Below are positions 32,884 through 45,160 of a stretch of 64,000 nt of DNA, one piece after another; within the stretch, counting starts at the first letter, position 1, and each line of letters begins with the position of its first letter. This DNA is from Sipunculus nudus (taxonomy: Eukaryota; Annelida; Sipuncula; Golfingiida; Sipunculidae): assembly GCA_026874595.1 (NCBI GenBank), contig CM049314.1:33178229-33242228 (forward strand). Direction: 5' to 3'. Below the pieces are notes generated by a model, which saw only the letters and a program-made list of their open reading frames with translations, did not search any database and was not told where the DNA came from. The position numbers and the translations under genes are program-made.

Positions 32884-33005
32884 CTACTCCATTTGCTGAA
32901 GCAGAAAAAGTACGACAAATATGAGTGAGACTGACATCTGGCGGAGAGACGATGAACTACTGGTTCCCGCCTTCCTTGTGGCTTCGGTCAACTTTTCCAA
33001 TGAAT
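32884..33005 (-). CDS. CUB gene exon 6: GPI-type C-terminus
   Basis: The acceptor is AAATTTTGAATACAG. Phase 1 in, stop TAG at 32886-32884. It encodes SLEKLTEATRKAGTSSSSSL then RQMSVSLIFVVLFLLQQME. Small residues followed by about 12 hydrophobic residues at the extreme C-terminus fit a GPI attachment signal. A single-pass anchor without cytoplasmic tail is the alternative. Confidence 0.78.
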
Positions 33006-36000
33006 CTGTATTCAAAATTTTGAAAATAGGAATTTGATTATTATTTCTTTATAACAAATCCAATTCTAGTAAATAATCAGAATTAAATCATTATTAAAGA
33101 GATTAGAGATAAATCAGATATGAGCAATACCATGTCGTTTCTTTAATACTACGTACTAATAGGTATTTCTGTATGATTTTATGATGAATTTCTGATTAAT
33201 GCTGAATGAAGAATTACACTTTCAAATCTGTATTATATAAGCTTTACATAGAGGTTATTCATCACTCGACATATTTAAAAAATTCATATTAATATTTCAT
33301 TTTATAATGACACTTTTATAACAGACTCTTTTTTGCAAAACCTCAACGGTATCTTTCATGGCAGAAATTTGCGTAAAATCATATTCGATGATTAAAAGAA
33401 ATAAACGATTGATGATCAATTATTAATCGATTATAATAAATTATAATTTAATCGTAAAATATTGACCGAATATATTCAGTCTATCTTGTACATCATGCTG
33501 AGAGATCGATGTGGCGGGCCCAGGTTGTTGACACTTGTTCGCTCCACAATGCTCAGTTTTAATGTGACTCACTGTTTTGTGTCTTTTTGTGTCTTATCTC
33601 TTATATCTCTGACAGGATTAAAATAATTTTTCCTGATAATATAACTTCTTTATATGTTTGTTTGTGATTATGAAAGTAAATGACGAATATATATATATAT
33701 ATATATATGATCAGACTACCAGTGGCAGTGGCTCCCCCTGTCAGGCTGTCGTTCCGGGATTCGTGTTGGGTTAAAATAAGGATAACATTAATTATATTTC
33801 ATAAACCCATGAAGTGTAGCTATTATTTCATAAATATCATATCTTAACAAATACATCAGTCATTAAACAATATTTCAACATTTTGCAGAAAATTGTGCTT
33901 AAAAAAAAACACAATTTATTTTAAATGAAGACATTGTTTCTCAATAACCTTGATTCAAATGCTATACACGGAATGAAACAGTATAAAACGCCTTATCTAA
34001 CTTCCTTAATTTAGTAAACAAAAATATCATGCATCTTTACATTAGCAATAATAGAATATCGTCAAAACATCAATGAAATATATCTAAATACATGTTTATT
34101 AATTTAACACACCGGTAGATACGGGCCTTTTCTCTGTGGATGCTACTTCTATCGTGGTCACTACCGGCTCGGACCCTGTGGGAAAATACAAGAAAATGTA
34201 GCCCCGAGGAAACATATTGTATGGGATGTTTGCATGGTGCGCCTTATTCCTATTATCAACCACAAATTGAATTCTTGAATATCTAAATATGTACTTATGT
34301 AAAATTAAAGGGTGGTAAGTGTCGTTCTTAAACTTTGTTATCTTGTACTTTCATTGACAAACACGCACACACTATCAACCAAATAAAAATACTAGCTCGT
34401 ATACCACGGCATATTTAATACGGGTTATATAGGCATGGCAAGTGTCTGTGTAAGCCTGCTGCCGTGCACTGGGGTCAAACGCACCACCTAACTTCCCGGG
34501 CATATGGCATACATATCACTGTAATACAGCATGCTGTGCAAGTATTTTTTAAGTTAATAATGCTTGTTAAAACACGCGTGGTCGTTTAAACCTTTTTCAC
34601 TTTTCGAACCTTGCCTCAAGAAGTCTAACCCAGCGCCAATATGAAGTCAGCAGAAATCATCAACACGATCTATTTCGTCAGAGGACTTGGCGCCCTATTG
34701 CATTTAAGCAGGTTGATACTGACACGTGCCATGTCGATACATGTATATATTGTAATCATGCGTTAATTATTTTCTGCACTTACCAGTGGACTTACGTGTG
34801 GCTTCTGTGGTGGGTCTCTTGATAATTTCTGAAGAAAATAGAGAATATTAATATTTCTTTAAAAGGTATGGTTTTCATTTTATATTTCTACTAATGTGAG
34901 ATCTAATAAGACTTTTAAAAAATTATGTTAAATAACTTAATAAAAAAATACTATGGTATTTCCAATTTAAGATGCTTCATATAACTATTGCATTAAAACC
35001 ATTCCTTTTGAAAAATGAAAAAAACAGAACACTGCAAACATTATAACAGGTTTTTCAATAACTGCAGTGTAATAAAAGAGTTATGATATTAAGTATCGCA
35101 AGAGTAAAATTAATGGTCTTATTAAACAAGAATTTAACATTTGATTTATTGCTGACAATTTGATATTACTGGTGAAGTGGCAAAATATAAACACAAAATC
35201 TTTATATGTAACCCGCTAGATGTTATCATGTTTGTAGAAAACTGATCTTCAGTGTTATAAGCTTTATATGCTTATTTATAACTGTCCACTTTATATGGTC
35301 AGAGCTTAGCTTGTTTAGTGATTGCTGTTATATAAAACGTACTAATGACTTTTGATTGACTCATTTAATACCATGCAATTATTTTTGATCGTAATACATG
35401 ATACCGTCATATCGACCCTCTGGCATTACGACCAGATTACTTGGCGCAAGAGTGTCATTACAGCCAAGTCTTAGGAACGCATTATAAAGCCTTATGAAGA
35501 TGCAAATAATTTCTGACAATGCTTCATGTCCAAAAGGTATGCTGTCAATCAACATAAACCAGACCAATCGTAAGCATTTTTTTTGTTTATTTTCTAATAA
35601 CACCAAACATTAGCGAGAAAAGTTCCGTTTTAACCCAGCACATTGGTAAACTCCTCGGCATGTTTGTTGAATTTATGACCGCATGAACACAAGCATGGCT
35701 CGCACGGGTTACAGGACGCAGGCAGCTTGCAGGCGATACATGAAATGTTCCATGTCCACGGAGACCGTGTTTCAGTTTGGGTTGTGAGCTCACATGTTTA
35801 CTATTATGTTAATTTATCATTCTAAGCATAATATTGAGATTATGGGCCGTTAATCACAATATGAATGCAACCTGATGCAAGACCACTGTGATACATTCCA
35901 CGATATTACTTGTATCACGACTCGAGTAAGCTTACCAGCCAAATTATCCGATTGCGTACGGTGTCGGGATGTACATGTTGTACAAGTACATGACGTTCCA

Positions 36001-37412
36001 AGCAAGGTTCAGATTAGATGCATGGTGATCTAAGATTTTTTTTTTAAAGTGTATCATGTCAAATGTTCAGGGTATGGTTGTTTATATGTTAATATGCTTG
36101 TGTATGTAGTAAATTACACCTACTAGTAAAAAGCAAACTCCTATAAATTACTAGCCTTATATGTTTAGATCGTATCAAGTTAAGAGTTAGATCCAGCACC
36201 ATAGCCCACATGACATCACCACAAATATGCAGGCCTAGTGTATACAGTATTTTTTTCCTTATGTCTAGTTGAGTTCGCCTGTAACCAGTACACGTTTTGT
36301 ATATCCGTAATCATATGTGATAATCATCTGTAGCTGTAATTTAATTTATTTATCAGTTGGAGTTCATGATGACCACAAACAAAAATAACTTCCTCAACAA
36401 AATAGTCACATGTTGGTTCCCTAGATTTGTTTTGTCATGAGTCGACAATATTTGTTTATCCGAAAAATAGGCTCGGATTTACTGCTACCTTTGTTTACAC
36501 CGTTTTGACCTAAAGATTCAAAAGGTTTTACTCACTCCTTCTACTCATCTCTCATACACCTTCCCATCTTTGCTCTGTGAGCCTTTCTCCTTAAATTCAT
36601 CTACCCCCACCCCTTCACCAACACCACCACTCCCGCGCCGATACATTCACAAATGGTATTCAACACCAATAATAATGAGCGTTTCCCTCTGCAAATTCTA
36701 TGGCGGCTTATTCTCTTAATTACCACTGTTTCAGAAATTTCGGAATTTCCTTGAAAGCATCGTGTAATTTTTTACTTTAAATGCTCTCGGTTTTGAATCA
36801 GTTTTTACTTCAGAAACAATATAAAATCCCTCAGCACGTTTTGTGGATTCGTATCCATTATCCTGAATAATCCATGAGATATGTACACATATACCACTAT
36901 ACAGGATTTAACATTTCACATTAATAATTTGTTAAATTTGTTAAATCTGTTCATTACAGTATAACGTACAGATTTTCATGGTGTAACATTGAAAAGACTA
37001 CGCTGCTGTTCTTTTCAAATTTTTACATTTTGATATGATTTTAATTTGTACAGGATAAGTGATAATGTTGGTTTGCAGAATGGATGATAATGTTGGTGTA
37101 CAGAATTGATGACACTATCTGTGTACAGTATAGATAACAATGTTGATTTGTATAATTAATGGCAATGTTGGCGTACAGAATGAACAAAAATATTGGTGTC
37201 GTGTGAAGAAAAGAATGACGTTAAACAAAATATTAAAAATAGGTGCCGTGTGCACAAAGGATGGGACTGTTTAAAAACTTTTTAATTTCAACGATTGGTC
37301 AAAATTGCATTACATTGGTTAATCGTCATATTTGACCTACTTGTTCACGGTCCTGATTCTTTCTTTCTCCTTATATAAGACATAACTTGGACTTATTCGA
37401 TGATAATATATA

Positions 37413-37469
<57 letters not shown>

Positions 37470-38663
37470 TAAAATCTCGCCTAACGACCACCTCGGTTCA
37501 GCGACCACCGAGTTTAGCGACAACAAAATAAAATTCAAATAAGAAGTATTTGAGATATTTGGTGTAGTTTTAAAACTCTGACATCTGAATAAAAAAGTAC
37601 CACGTATACAGGTAAGAGGAATCATGTATACGGTGAACCTTTGGTCCATTACACCGTCGTCAGAGGAATATTTCTCACAAACAGTCTAGGTGCCGTGTGC
37701 ACAAAGGATGGGACTGTTTAAAAACTTTTCAATTTCAACGATTGGTCAAAATTGCATTACACTGGTTAATCGTCATATTTGACCTACCAAGGCATTGTTT
37801 TCTGATCGTTTGAACCGGAGGGCGCCACCTGTAGCCCTGACATGTCATCACCAAGTTTCGGCCATTTTGACACTTGACTGACGTAACCTGGTTACCATTC
37901 TTGTCGTAGTCAGGGATGATATCAGTGAATGCTGACCCCTGGGTGACCTCTGGACATCCGAAAGCTAGGTGACGATGAATAAGGATTTTAATTTCGTTTA
38001 TTATATTCCATTTAATATATGACTCATATAATATATGGCTTGCTAAAGAGTCTGATTTCATAAATATAAAATTGACTTACATAAAATATTGAATATTACT
38101 GCATGTTTAATTTTTCATAGACAATTATATATTTTTTTATACTTTTGCTTTTCTTTTTCATTTGTGCATTTCATTGTTATGGTATTTTCAACGATATGTT
38201 CACACTGATACATTCACCTGTTAAACATATAGAAAAAATATAGTATATCAAAAGATTAAAATCATTTTTAAACTAAGCTTAGTGACCTACCCTTATACGT
38301 TATGTTAAACCCTCTCCGATTGGAAGGTCCAGCCTCGTCGGTGTGAAAGGTCACAGTCATCACGTGATTTCCGCTTGTGATTGCTTGTGATCGCTGTAAT
38401 GAACATAGTGGTTGAACTATGGTTTCCGAATCACCGTCTGTCACCATGACGTAATCACGACAGGAGGCGCCACTGCGGACAGCCGGGTCCAAGTCTACTT
38501 CCCACACGAAGACGAAAATTCCCTGACCTTCATTCAAGGTCACCACCCAACTACAGTCAAGATTATGTTGGTATCCACTCGGGTAACCAGGACTTAATAT
38601 AGCGCCCTCTGGATTTGATAGATGTGCAGGTGACCCGCCACATTGTGACGTCGCTGTCATGGA

Positions 38664-38738
<75 letters not shown>

Positions 38739-38890
38739 AAACCTCGCGTAACGACCATCTATGTTTGGCAGGGACCTCAAAATAACGACCACTTGTTCAC
38801 GGTCCTGATTCTTTCTTTCTCCTTATATAAGACATAACTTGGACTTATTCGATGATAATATATATTATTTGGTATTATATATATATATTT

Positions 38891-38921
<31 letters not shown>

Positions 38922-39890
38922 CTAAAATCTCGCCTAACGACCACCTCGGTCAAATAAAATTCAAATAAGAAGTATTTGAGATATTTGGTGTAGTTTTAAA
39001 ACTCTGACATCTGAATAAAATATACCACGTATACAGGTAAGAGGAATCATGTATACGGTGAACTTTTGGTCCATTACACCGTCGTCAGAGAAATATTTCT
39101 CACAAACAGTCTAGAATAGGCCTAAAGATTTCAAGTTTGTTTGGAAATATAGGATGTAAAATGCCAAATATCTAAAATGATATTGTATTTAAAGAGATTT
39201 ACAGAATATTTTAACATAGAATTAAAATAGAACTAAAAATAAAACGTTAAAAGTGCATAAACATTTAAATGAATGAATGTATATCTGACGCTATATTTGT
39301 TTATTTGGAGGAATACAATTTTTAAGCTTCTAAGCTGCTATTCGTATGTTTTATAAATTGTTATGGTTCTGTGTGTAAGCACAGTTGACGTTGTATGTTA
39401 ATCATAATCAGAGTGTGTGATTCGTGGTCTGATCAAGAGCGTGCGTGACACCTCCCAAACAAGGGGAAGAGTCACGAACAAAAGAAATATTAGTTGGAAG
39501 TGTGAAAAATCTTGATATTTGAAGTTGCGCAGTACGGCATCCAGGTGGTGTGCTCGCTATGTTTGCCACCACTGATCGAGCCCGTTGCAAGTCAATTTCT
39601 GCTTGTGTGCAGGAGTAAGCAAGTGCTTTCATAAAGAAACATTTCCAAATACAATAATATTTTTAACGGAGAAAACATACCTGGTATATGAATAGGTCAA
39701 TTTAAAATGAAAAATGACAAAGATGCAATAAAAAGCCTGAGAATGTCTGGACTTATGTACTATAAGCTGATGTAATTGATGAAATCACAGTATGTGGGAT
39801 TTATCGCAGGTTTTGAATGTAATGAAAGATATATATTATTTTAAAAACTTCAATTCAACATTAAATTCATGTATTAAGATAAATTTCAAC

Positions 39891-39942
<52 letters not shown>

Positions 39943-40434
39943 TATATCAAGATATAGATAGATATAGATAGATATATAAATAGATAGATAGACAGATGGA
40001 TGGATGGATGGATGGATGGATAGATGGATTGATGAATGGATATCAAGGCAGGTAGGTAGTAAGCAGGCAAGTAGGCCGGCAGGTAGGTAAAAGTAAAAGG
40101 AACCATGTTTATATTAAACCTTAGAATACTTACTATTTGTTTACATGGGTAATTTATAAAAATACTATGATAACCAGTTTACCATATGCGAAGAACATAT
40201 ATACGTTTAAAGTCAAAAGAACTCACTGGTTTGTCAGGTGTAGATGGACATGTGTTGGTAAAACTTTAAATATTCTACCGCTGTTCAGGTGTAAAGAAAA
40301 ATGTGCGCGTTAAAATGAAATACCATGTTTTTAAGATACGAAATTAAATATATATAACATGTATATAAATAGTTCTTACCAGTTTTGAAGATGCAGATTA
40401 AAAGCGTTACAACAAAGGCTGTGGCCGGCTTCAT
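32884..40434 (-). CDS. Secreted, probably GPI-anchored CUB / four-cysteine-domain protein
   Basis: Predicted join on the minus strand: 40434-40380, 38653-38291, 37964-37788, 34828-34784, 34175-34113, 33005-32884; 274 aa. All introns are GT..AG, all phase 1. Order: signal peptide (1-19), CUB (23-139), unrecognised four-cysteine domain (140-198; Cys 143, 171, 181, 197), Thr-rich stalk (199-245), then a Ser-rich stretch and hydrophobic tail SVSLIFVVLFLLQQME ending at the stop, as in GPI-anchored proteins. An AATAAA lies 79 bp past the stop (32805-32800). It should act at the cell surface or be shed. CUB domains bind proteins or glycans, but the ligand here is unknown. It is a paralogue of the gene at 45048-55782. 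Gene symbol not assigned. Confidence 0.85.
33006..34112. other. CUB gene intron 5
   Basis: AT-rich intron with a short (AT)n at about 33689-33708 and, apart from the doubtful micro-exon near 33720, nothing recognised. Confidence 0.6.
33710..33740 (-). CDS. Possible additional 18-bp stalk micro-exon
   Basis: On the minus strand, CCTGACAG|GGGGAGCCACTGCCACTG|GTAGTC would add GATAT in the correct phase (1-1) between exons 5 and 6. The acceptor lacks a good pyrimidine tract and the exon is very short, so it is left out of the gene model. Confidence 0.2.
34113..34175 (-). CDS. CUB gene exon 5: Thr-rich stalk micro-exon
   Basis: A 63-bp, phase 1-1 exon with acceptor GTATTTTCCCACAG and donor TACCG|GTGTGT. 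It encodes SEPVVTTIEVASTEKRPVST. It probably extends an O-glycosylated stalk between the folded domains and the membrane anchor. Confidence 0.72.
34784..34828 (-). CDS. CUB gene exon 4: Thr-rich stalk micro-exon
   Basis: A 45-bp, phase 1-1 exon with acceptor CTATTTTCTTCAG and donor CCACTG|GTAAGT. It encodes IIKRPTTEATRKST. TEATRK recurs in the last exon, which supports a shared origin and the gene model. Confidence 0.75.
34830..37040. other. CUB gene intron 3, no further exon recognised
   Basis: About 2.2 kb without recognised coding sequence. A pair of minus-strand open frames at 35379-35793 has no domain and no clean splice sites. Confidence 0.5.
37045..37205. repeat. About 30-bp tandem repeat, 5-6 units
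   Basis: Imperfect units of GATGATAATGTTGGTGTACA followed by GAAT..., diverged, in intron 3 of the CUB gene. Confidence 0.8.
37241..37787. repeat. A-B-A' duplication at the exon 3 donor, with B repeated at 38793-39115
   Basis: A (37241-37340) and A' (37688-37787) are 100-bp near-identical direct repeats. A' abuts exon 3 and ends in the reverse of its donor (..TTTGACCTAC). Between them B (37341-37687) is nearly identical to 38793-39115. Each B begins TTGTTCACGGTCCTGATTCT and ends CTCACAAACAGTCTAG. (AT)n of different lengths lies inside each B. Confidence 0.85.
37788..37964 (-). CDS. CUB gene exon 3: four-cysteine domain
   Basis: A 177-bp, phase 1-1 exon encoding FGCPEVTQGSAFTDIIPDYD and on to MTCQGYRWRPP..RKQCLG. 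The cysteine pattern is C-x27-C-x9-C-x15-C. The acceptor is CGTCACCTAG and the donor CTTG|GTAGGT. It has clear homology to 46904-47074 (GCPE.T, IIP, KN, MTC.G..WRP, CLG). I do not recognise it as a named domain; four cysteines in about 58 residues suggest two disulfides. Confidence 0.88.
38291..38653 (-). CDS. CUB gene exon 2: CUB domain
   Basis: A 363-bp, phase 1-1 exon. It has CGGSPAHLSNPEGAILSPGY, then PSGYQHNLDCSWVV, the E..D..D pattern (FVWEVDLDP, CRDYVMV) of calcium-binding CUBs, and GFNITYKG at the end. Four cysteines occur at the usual CUB positions. The acceptor is TTTGTTTCCATGACAG; it follows an (AT)n tract that sits inside the preceding intron. Confidence 0.92.
38668..38735. repeat. 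(AT)n microsatellite in CUB gene intron 1
   Basis: About 65 bp of TA dinucleotide immediately 15 bp upstream of the CUB exon acceptor. Confidence 0.95.
38734..39115. mobile_element. pogo-like MITE remnant containing segment B2
   Basis: It begins AGTAAAACCTCGCGTAACGA and runs into the block shared with the MITE at 31546-31720 (inverted) and then with B. A second inverted end-like motif, ACTAAAATCTCGCCTAACGA, lies at about 38921. An (AT)n tract splits the element. Confidence 0.6.
39116..39885. other. CUB gene intron 1, no exon recognised
   Basis: AT-rich. A 74-codon minus frame at 39408-39632 has no recognised domain and no matching splice sites. Confidence 0.55.
39890..40095. repeat. Compound tetranucleotide microsatellite
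   Basis: (AT)n is followed by GATA, then GATG/TGGA, then GCAG/GTAG-type tetranucleotide runs. The succession reads as stepwise motif change along one locus. Confidence 0.92.
40380..40434 (-). CDS. CUB gene exon 1: signal peptide
   Basis: MKPATAFVVTLLICIFKT followed by one base, donor AAAACTG|GTAAGA. A short basic start and a hydrophobic core are typical of a signal peptide. Cleavage is likely after the Ala formed at the splice junction, just before TSQCGG. The start is the first ATG after stops upstream. Confidence 0.8.
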
Positions 40435-40950
40435 ATTTCTGGACGGCTCTTTCCGAACATACGGCAGAGTGCGAAAAACAGCAGTATAATGTATACACCG
40501 AGTATTTCAATATCTGCTCCTATGTATGTCCCTGTCTCGGTGAATCCTGGTATATGTGAGATAAGGGTTAACCGGAATACCCGAATCCAGGACCGAATCC
40601 TATGTCACAGAAGAGATAAGCTCTCTGCAAGACTGCACTGCCTGATTAATATGCCCGGGTTGTTGTCCCTAAGGACACACACACAAATATTGTTTTATGG
40701 GCTATATAGGAACAAAAAGATGAAGGGAGCGAGCTGCGAGCGGTTTATTTATATTTATCTGTTATATTAATAATATTATATCTTAATTTATTATAATATC
40801 CATTAACGGTCGAGACACAAATGCATGAGTTTTTAAGGCCTGTCAGGAAAAAAATGCAAGTTAATTGCTTCAATTATTGAAATATATAGTCGATGAGAAT
40901 TGAGTTCATTCCCTATACCTTTCAGCTTGTCCTCATGTCCATCCATTCAT
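40435..40950. other. Upstream region of the CUB gene
   Basis: The expected promoter of the minus-strand CUB gene. No clear TATA or CCAAT motif at sensible spacing. Plus-strand frames here show no domain. Confidence 0.4.
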
Positions 40951-40953
40951 TCA

Positions 40954-40954
<1 letters not shown>

Positions 40955-41013
<59 letters not shown>
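40955..41013. repeat. (AT)n microsatellite
   Basis: About 58 bp of TA dinucleotide after a short CATT repeat. Confidence 0.95.
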
Positions 41014-41014
<1 letters not shown>

Positions 41015-41018
<4 letters not shown>

Positions 41019-44000
41019 AGCAAAGTGGAGCGGCGAGTCCGTAAAACGATTTTTTTACTGTGGCCTAAAATTACTCATTGTGCTAACACACACATACACC
41101 AAAATCATGATATTCGGAGTACATTGAAAAAAATATAACAATAAATGATAAATAAAATTTAGGCCCTAATAAATACGAATAAAAAACTATAGAATATTTA
41201 GAAATGCTGAATTTATATTCTTCCCCCGTCCCTTTTTTATGAGCGCTCCCGAGTAGTTTTGTTGGCAAATTTGTTGGCGTGTTTGTCTGTACAATCAGAT
41301 GATAGGACAGTCATTTGATAGAACTTATATCGAAATTGGAAATGGAATTTTGTATTTGTTCTGCAAATGCCAGTGACATTACATGAACAGTTTCATGATC
41401 ACATTAACATTGTCCATAAACAGCGAAGCTTATGTAAGAAAGGAATTATAATTATGGTCATCAGAGTATATTATAACAAATGTCTTTACAAATACTGAAG
41501 TGTCTCAATAATCACATAACTATGTGGACATCCTGGTCATAATGGTCATCACGTGCAAAATAAATCACATACAAAATATTTATTTGGACCCGGTTTTGTG
41601 ACTTTAAACAGTGAATGTGGACGTGTAATATATTTAACTGGGAAAAAATAAATTCCTCTGAAATAAGGAATTTAGGATTCATTCATCGTGAAATGTGTAA
41701 TAAGCATTTAAAAAAGGAATATTAAGAATTAAAATCTCCAGATTATATATTGCATTGACGGATAATATGAGCATAATCATCGATTGTTTTACAATCGCAA
41801 AGTCTATATATTCAATCTTACAATCTCGTTTTAATCTTCCGACCTCCCTATAAGAATCACCTATAACAGTCACATATCCGTTATTAGCCTATATCTTCAA
41901 TAAACGAGCATTAAATAACACTAATGAAACTTGGCTTTGTTTGAAACTGGATAAATCAAGTTACTTGGGGTCTTTATTCGGACTCCTGTTATTCGGACAG
42001 TCGATTTCAAGATTCTCGTAATTCGGATAATCAATAAACGGATAATCATGTTCCAATAATCGGGTTTTCGTATAATCCGTGTAAGAATAATCTATGTTCG
42101 GATCATCGGGGTTTTATTTTATTTTATTTTTTTTTTTTTTTTGGTACAATTGGTGGCTCATAGGTAGCACTGTCTACTGAATGAGGTCGAAGGTGAAGAG
42201 TCTATAGAAGTATTTAGGACAAGTTTTCATTTAAACATTAGAGGAAAGGTCGGTAAACTCTTAAACTTCTTTGCTACCAGAGTTGGTCCAAATACTTTAA
42301 AAGTAATCAAATACAAATAAATTTACTTCTGTGTCTTAAGAAAAGTAATCGATTATAATTATGATTACTTCTTAAGGTAATCGCAGTTAGCTTTTTATTT
42401 TAGGACAATTTATCTCATGCATAAACAGCAATTCAGTTAGAGACTGATTTGAGCTCCCAACATTTTTTTAACAGTCTAAACAAATTTATAAAGGCACAAC
42501 CTACACAATCCATATAATATAAAATGAATCGCAGTACGATACGTACAAAGAGTCATTGTAAGGGGTAACAAAGTAATTGCAATTACAATTACTCAAATAA
42601 AAATTTTACTTTTGGACCCAACTCTGTTTGTTACATTACTATTTTGCCGTGGAGACTGTGGTTATGAATATAAGTGTGCAAACCTAACAGGAAGATCAGT
42701 GCTTGAACCAATCTATGCTACCCTCTGCTCCGATAACCCAGCCGTTAAATAAGACAAACCATCTAAACCACAGAGCGAGGGTGTAGCGGATTCATCGTCA
42801 CATGCATGATCCCTAAAACGCTACATGATATCATATTCACACCAATCATAGTCATATTAGAATATAAAATGGTGACATAGTCACATGGCTGAGCAATGGG
42901 TTAATCAGACTCATAGGCCTACTTGAGAACCTTTTAAGATTTTACGGGTATAATTTAAAGTTGGTTTATGTTGTGCGGAATATTGCAATGACGCCTGTTG
43001 CAACCTGACATCTGATTTTAACAATTAATGTTGATGGTTGAAACATAGGCCAGGGACGACATCATTTTATGCGGATTAAGATAAATGAATACTAGTAGTT
43101 GCCTAGTTACGTCTAAATTGCTTTACCTTGCGGAGGTGTGCATTCTATTGCAAGGTATGCATTCTATTAAATGTCATTCAAGTTAAAGCCTAAATCTGCT
43201 ACGCCCTTATACTGGCAAATTCCATTAGTACAAACATTTCATAAGTATGAAAATCATGATTTAATTTTTTTCTTAATATACAACAAAACCAATAGGGCCT
43301 ATTTTATTTCAGTTCAGCAGGAAGTTAAACTAGAGGTCTGTTTTCGACCAACGATCGTAAGAAGCGTATCCCGGTCAGCATTTGGAAAACCAGGCCAAGG
43401 TAAAACATATATCAGGTCAATATATACGAGTTTAAGTCCGAGTCCTTCAGGTTAGTGTCCAAGTCTACATTCTTCGAGACCGGGTCATCTGAAACCCAGT
43501 CCAATTAAAATCTCTTGATTAAGAGATATTTAAAATGGAAATGAGAGATTACTATGAGTTTTATTATGTTAGTTTTCCATGCTTTTTAATTGAATGTTTA
43601 ATAACATTGAGCCCGCTATGCAGGGCTTGAGCTTTGTATATCATGTTTTCTTTAATATTCTATTAGCACTTAATATAATCTGTATAAAAAATCTTTAGAA
43701 TATTCAATTCTTGTTCGTGAAATACAAGCGCCCAGAACTTATACGTTTAGTGCGATGTCCACAGTGTTTTGATGTCTACGTTAAATAAAAAATAGTCACT
43801 AATATATAGTATCTTTAAATTAAGGTATAAATTCAGATTATAAATAAAATATTTTTATATTGTTTATTAAAATGAGAAAACATTCATTTGCATATAGATA
43901 ACATGTCATTTCATATTCAGGCATCAACATGTATGGAAATATTGAATAAGCGTTCATATTCACAATTCAAGTTCAACATTCTTAACATAAACAATAAATT

Positions 44001-44400
44001 TTACACAAAATAAGCCAAAGGTCCAAAACAACAAGCAACAAAAATAGGTTTCTTTATCCATCCACAGTAAAGCATGAATATTTGGTTTAAACCAACACCA
44101 ACTAAACATAATTACCGCATTTTATAACTTAACAAAACAAAAACATTATTATTGACGTGGTTGGCTTCCAATTAATTATCAGTAATACATACATTTTATC
44201 AAATCAGTTTACAAATTGAAGGGGTTTGTTCACAACAATATACAACAACTTAATGGTAAATTTGTTATAGAAATAAAATATAAGATTGTATAATCTTTAT
44301 TATAAACAACATATATATATTATATAATACATATTTATTATTAAACTACTACTTTATTGTTATATTAAGCAAAATATGTGTGTTAGATGAAACTTTACAG
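41015..44400. other. Intergenic between the two paralogues
   Basis: No gene recognised. 41965-42115 holds the second ATTCGGATAAT cluster, and poly-T lies at about 42120. The rest is AT-rich without structure. Confidence 0.6.
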
Positions 44401-44407
44401 ATTCTGA

Positions 44408-44594
44408 AATGTTCAAGGCCACAAACGGTGTCAGGCAAGGGGGGATACCTTCGCCTTTGTTATTCAATATTTATATGCATTACTTAAGTATTGACCTTAA
44501 TAATAAGGCAACTGGATGTTGTTTAAGTAATGTAAAATAAAATCACTTAATGTACGCGGATGATAAACTGTATACATGTCTCTAGACTATTGCA
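44408..44594 (+). pseudogene. LINE (non-LTR) reverse transcriptase fragment
   Basis: A frame reading NGVRQGGIPSPLLFNIYM, then after about 25 residues and one stop HLMYADDKLYTCL, carries the GVRQGG..SP.LFN motif and the YADD box of non-LTR reverse transcriptases. Only about 60 codons remain and a TAA interrupts them. It is an isolated, 5'- and 3'-truncated relic. Confidence 0.8.
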
Positions 44595-45047
44595 CTATTA
44601 TTTCCAGTAATATTGTCATAATAATCATCATTATATAAACAAATATATGTGTCTGAAATTCATAATACAACATTCATTCATCCTTTCAATAATACCTGTA
44701 TAGAAAACGGTTTCAAAGCTTTATCTGTACTAGTAGGATTTTAAAATAAATAAATAATTGTTATCTTGTAAAATATTTAAACAGTTCTATATCCCAATAA
44801 GTTGCGAATAATCCTCAACAACGCGCCCACTCTTGGGGAGGGAAAAAATCCGGGAAAACTGGGAACTAGAATAAAACACGTTTATTAGATTAATGTAGCA
44901 ACGATTGATGTATACAATTGCTATATTCTGTCTATTATGTCGGTAAGTGATAGATCTCAATGTTTGTATGATATGAAGTGTACGGTTTTGAGGATAAACG
45001 TCTCTGGATTCCTTTCCGTCTGGTGATGACATGAACTCCGGTTCTCC

Positions 45048-45160
45048 TCATGTGACCAAACGGAGAGCAAACATCCCGAGGAAACCGTAAAGCGCTATCT
45101 GGTGGAGTTGTTGTAAACTACCCGCACTCGTGGTGCTGGTGCTGTCCGAGGCTGAAGTAC
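45048..45160 (-). CDS. Paralogue exon 4: GPI-type C-terminus
   Basis: The acceptor is GGTTTATTTCTACAG; phase 1 in, stop TGA at 45050-45048. It encodes TSASDSTSTTSAGSLQQL then HQIALYGFLGMFALRLVT. A Ser/Thr/Gly-rich stretch with a terminal hydrophobic segment matches the last exon of the CUB gene in design. Confidence 0.78.

Noticed and set aside
38412-38597. 61-codon plus-strand ORF
   Set aside because: Antisense shadow of the CUB exon.
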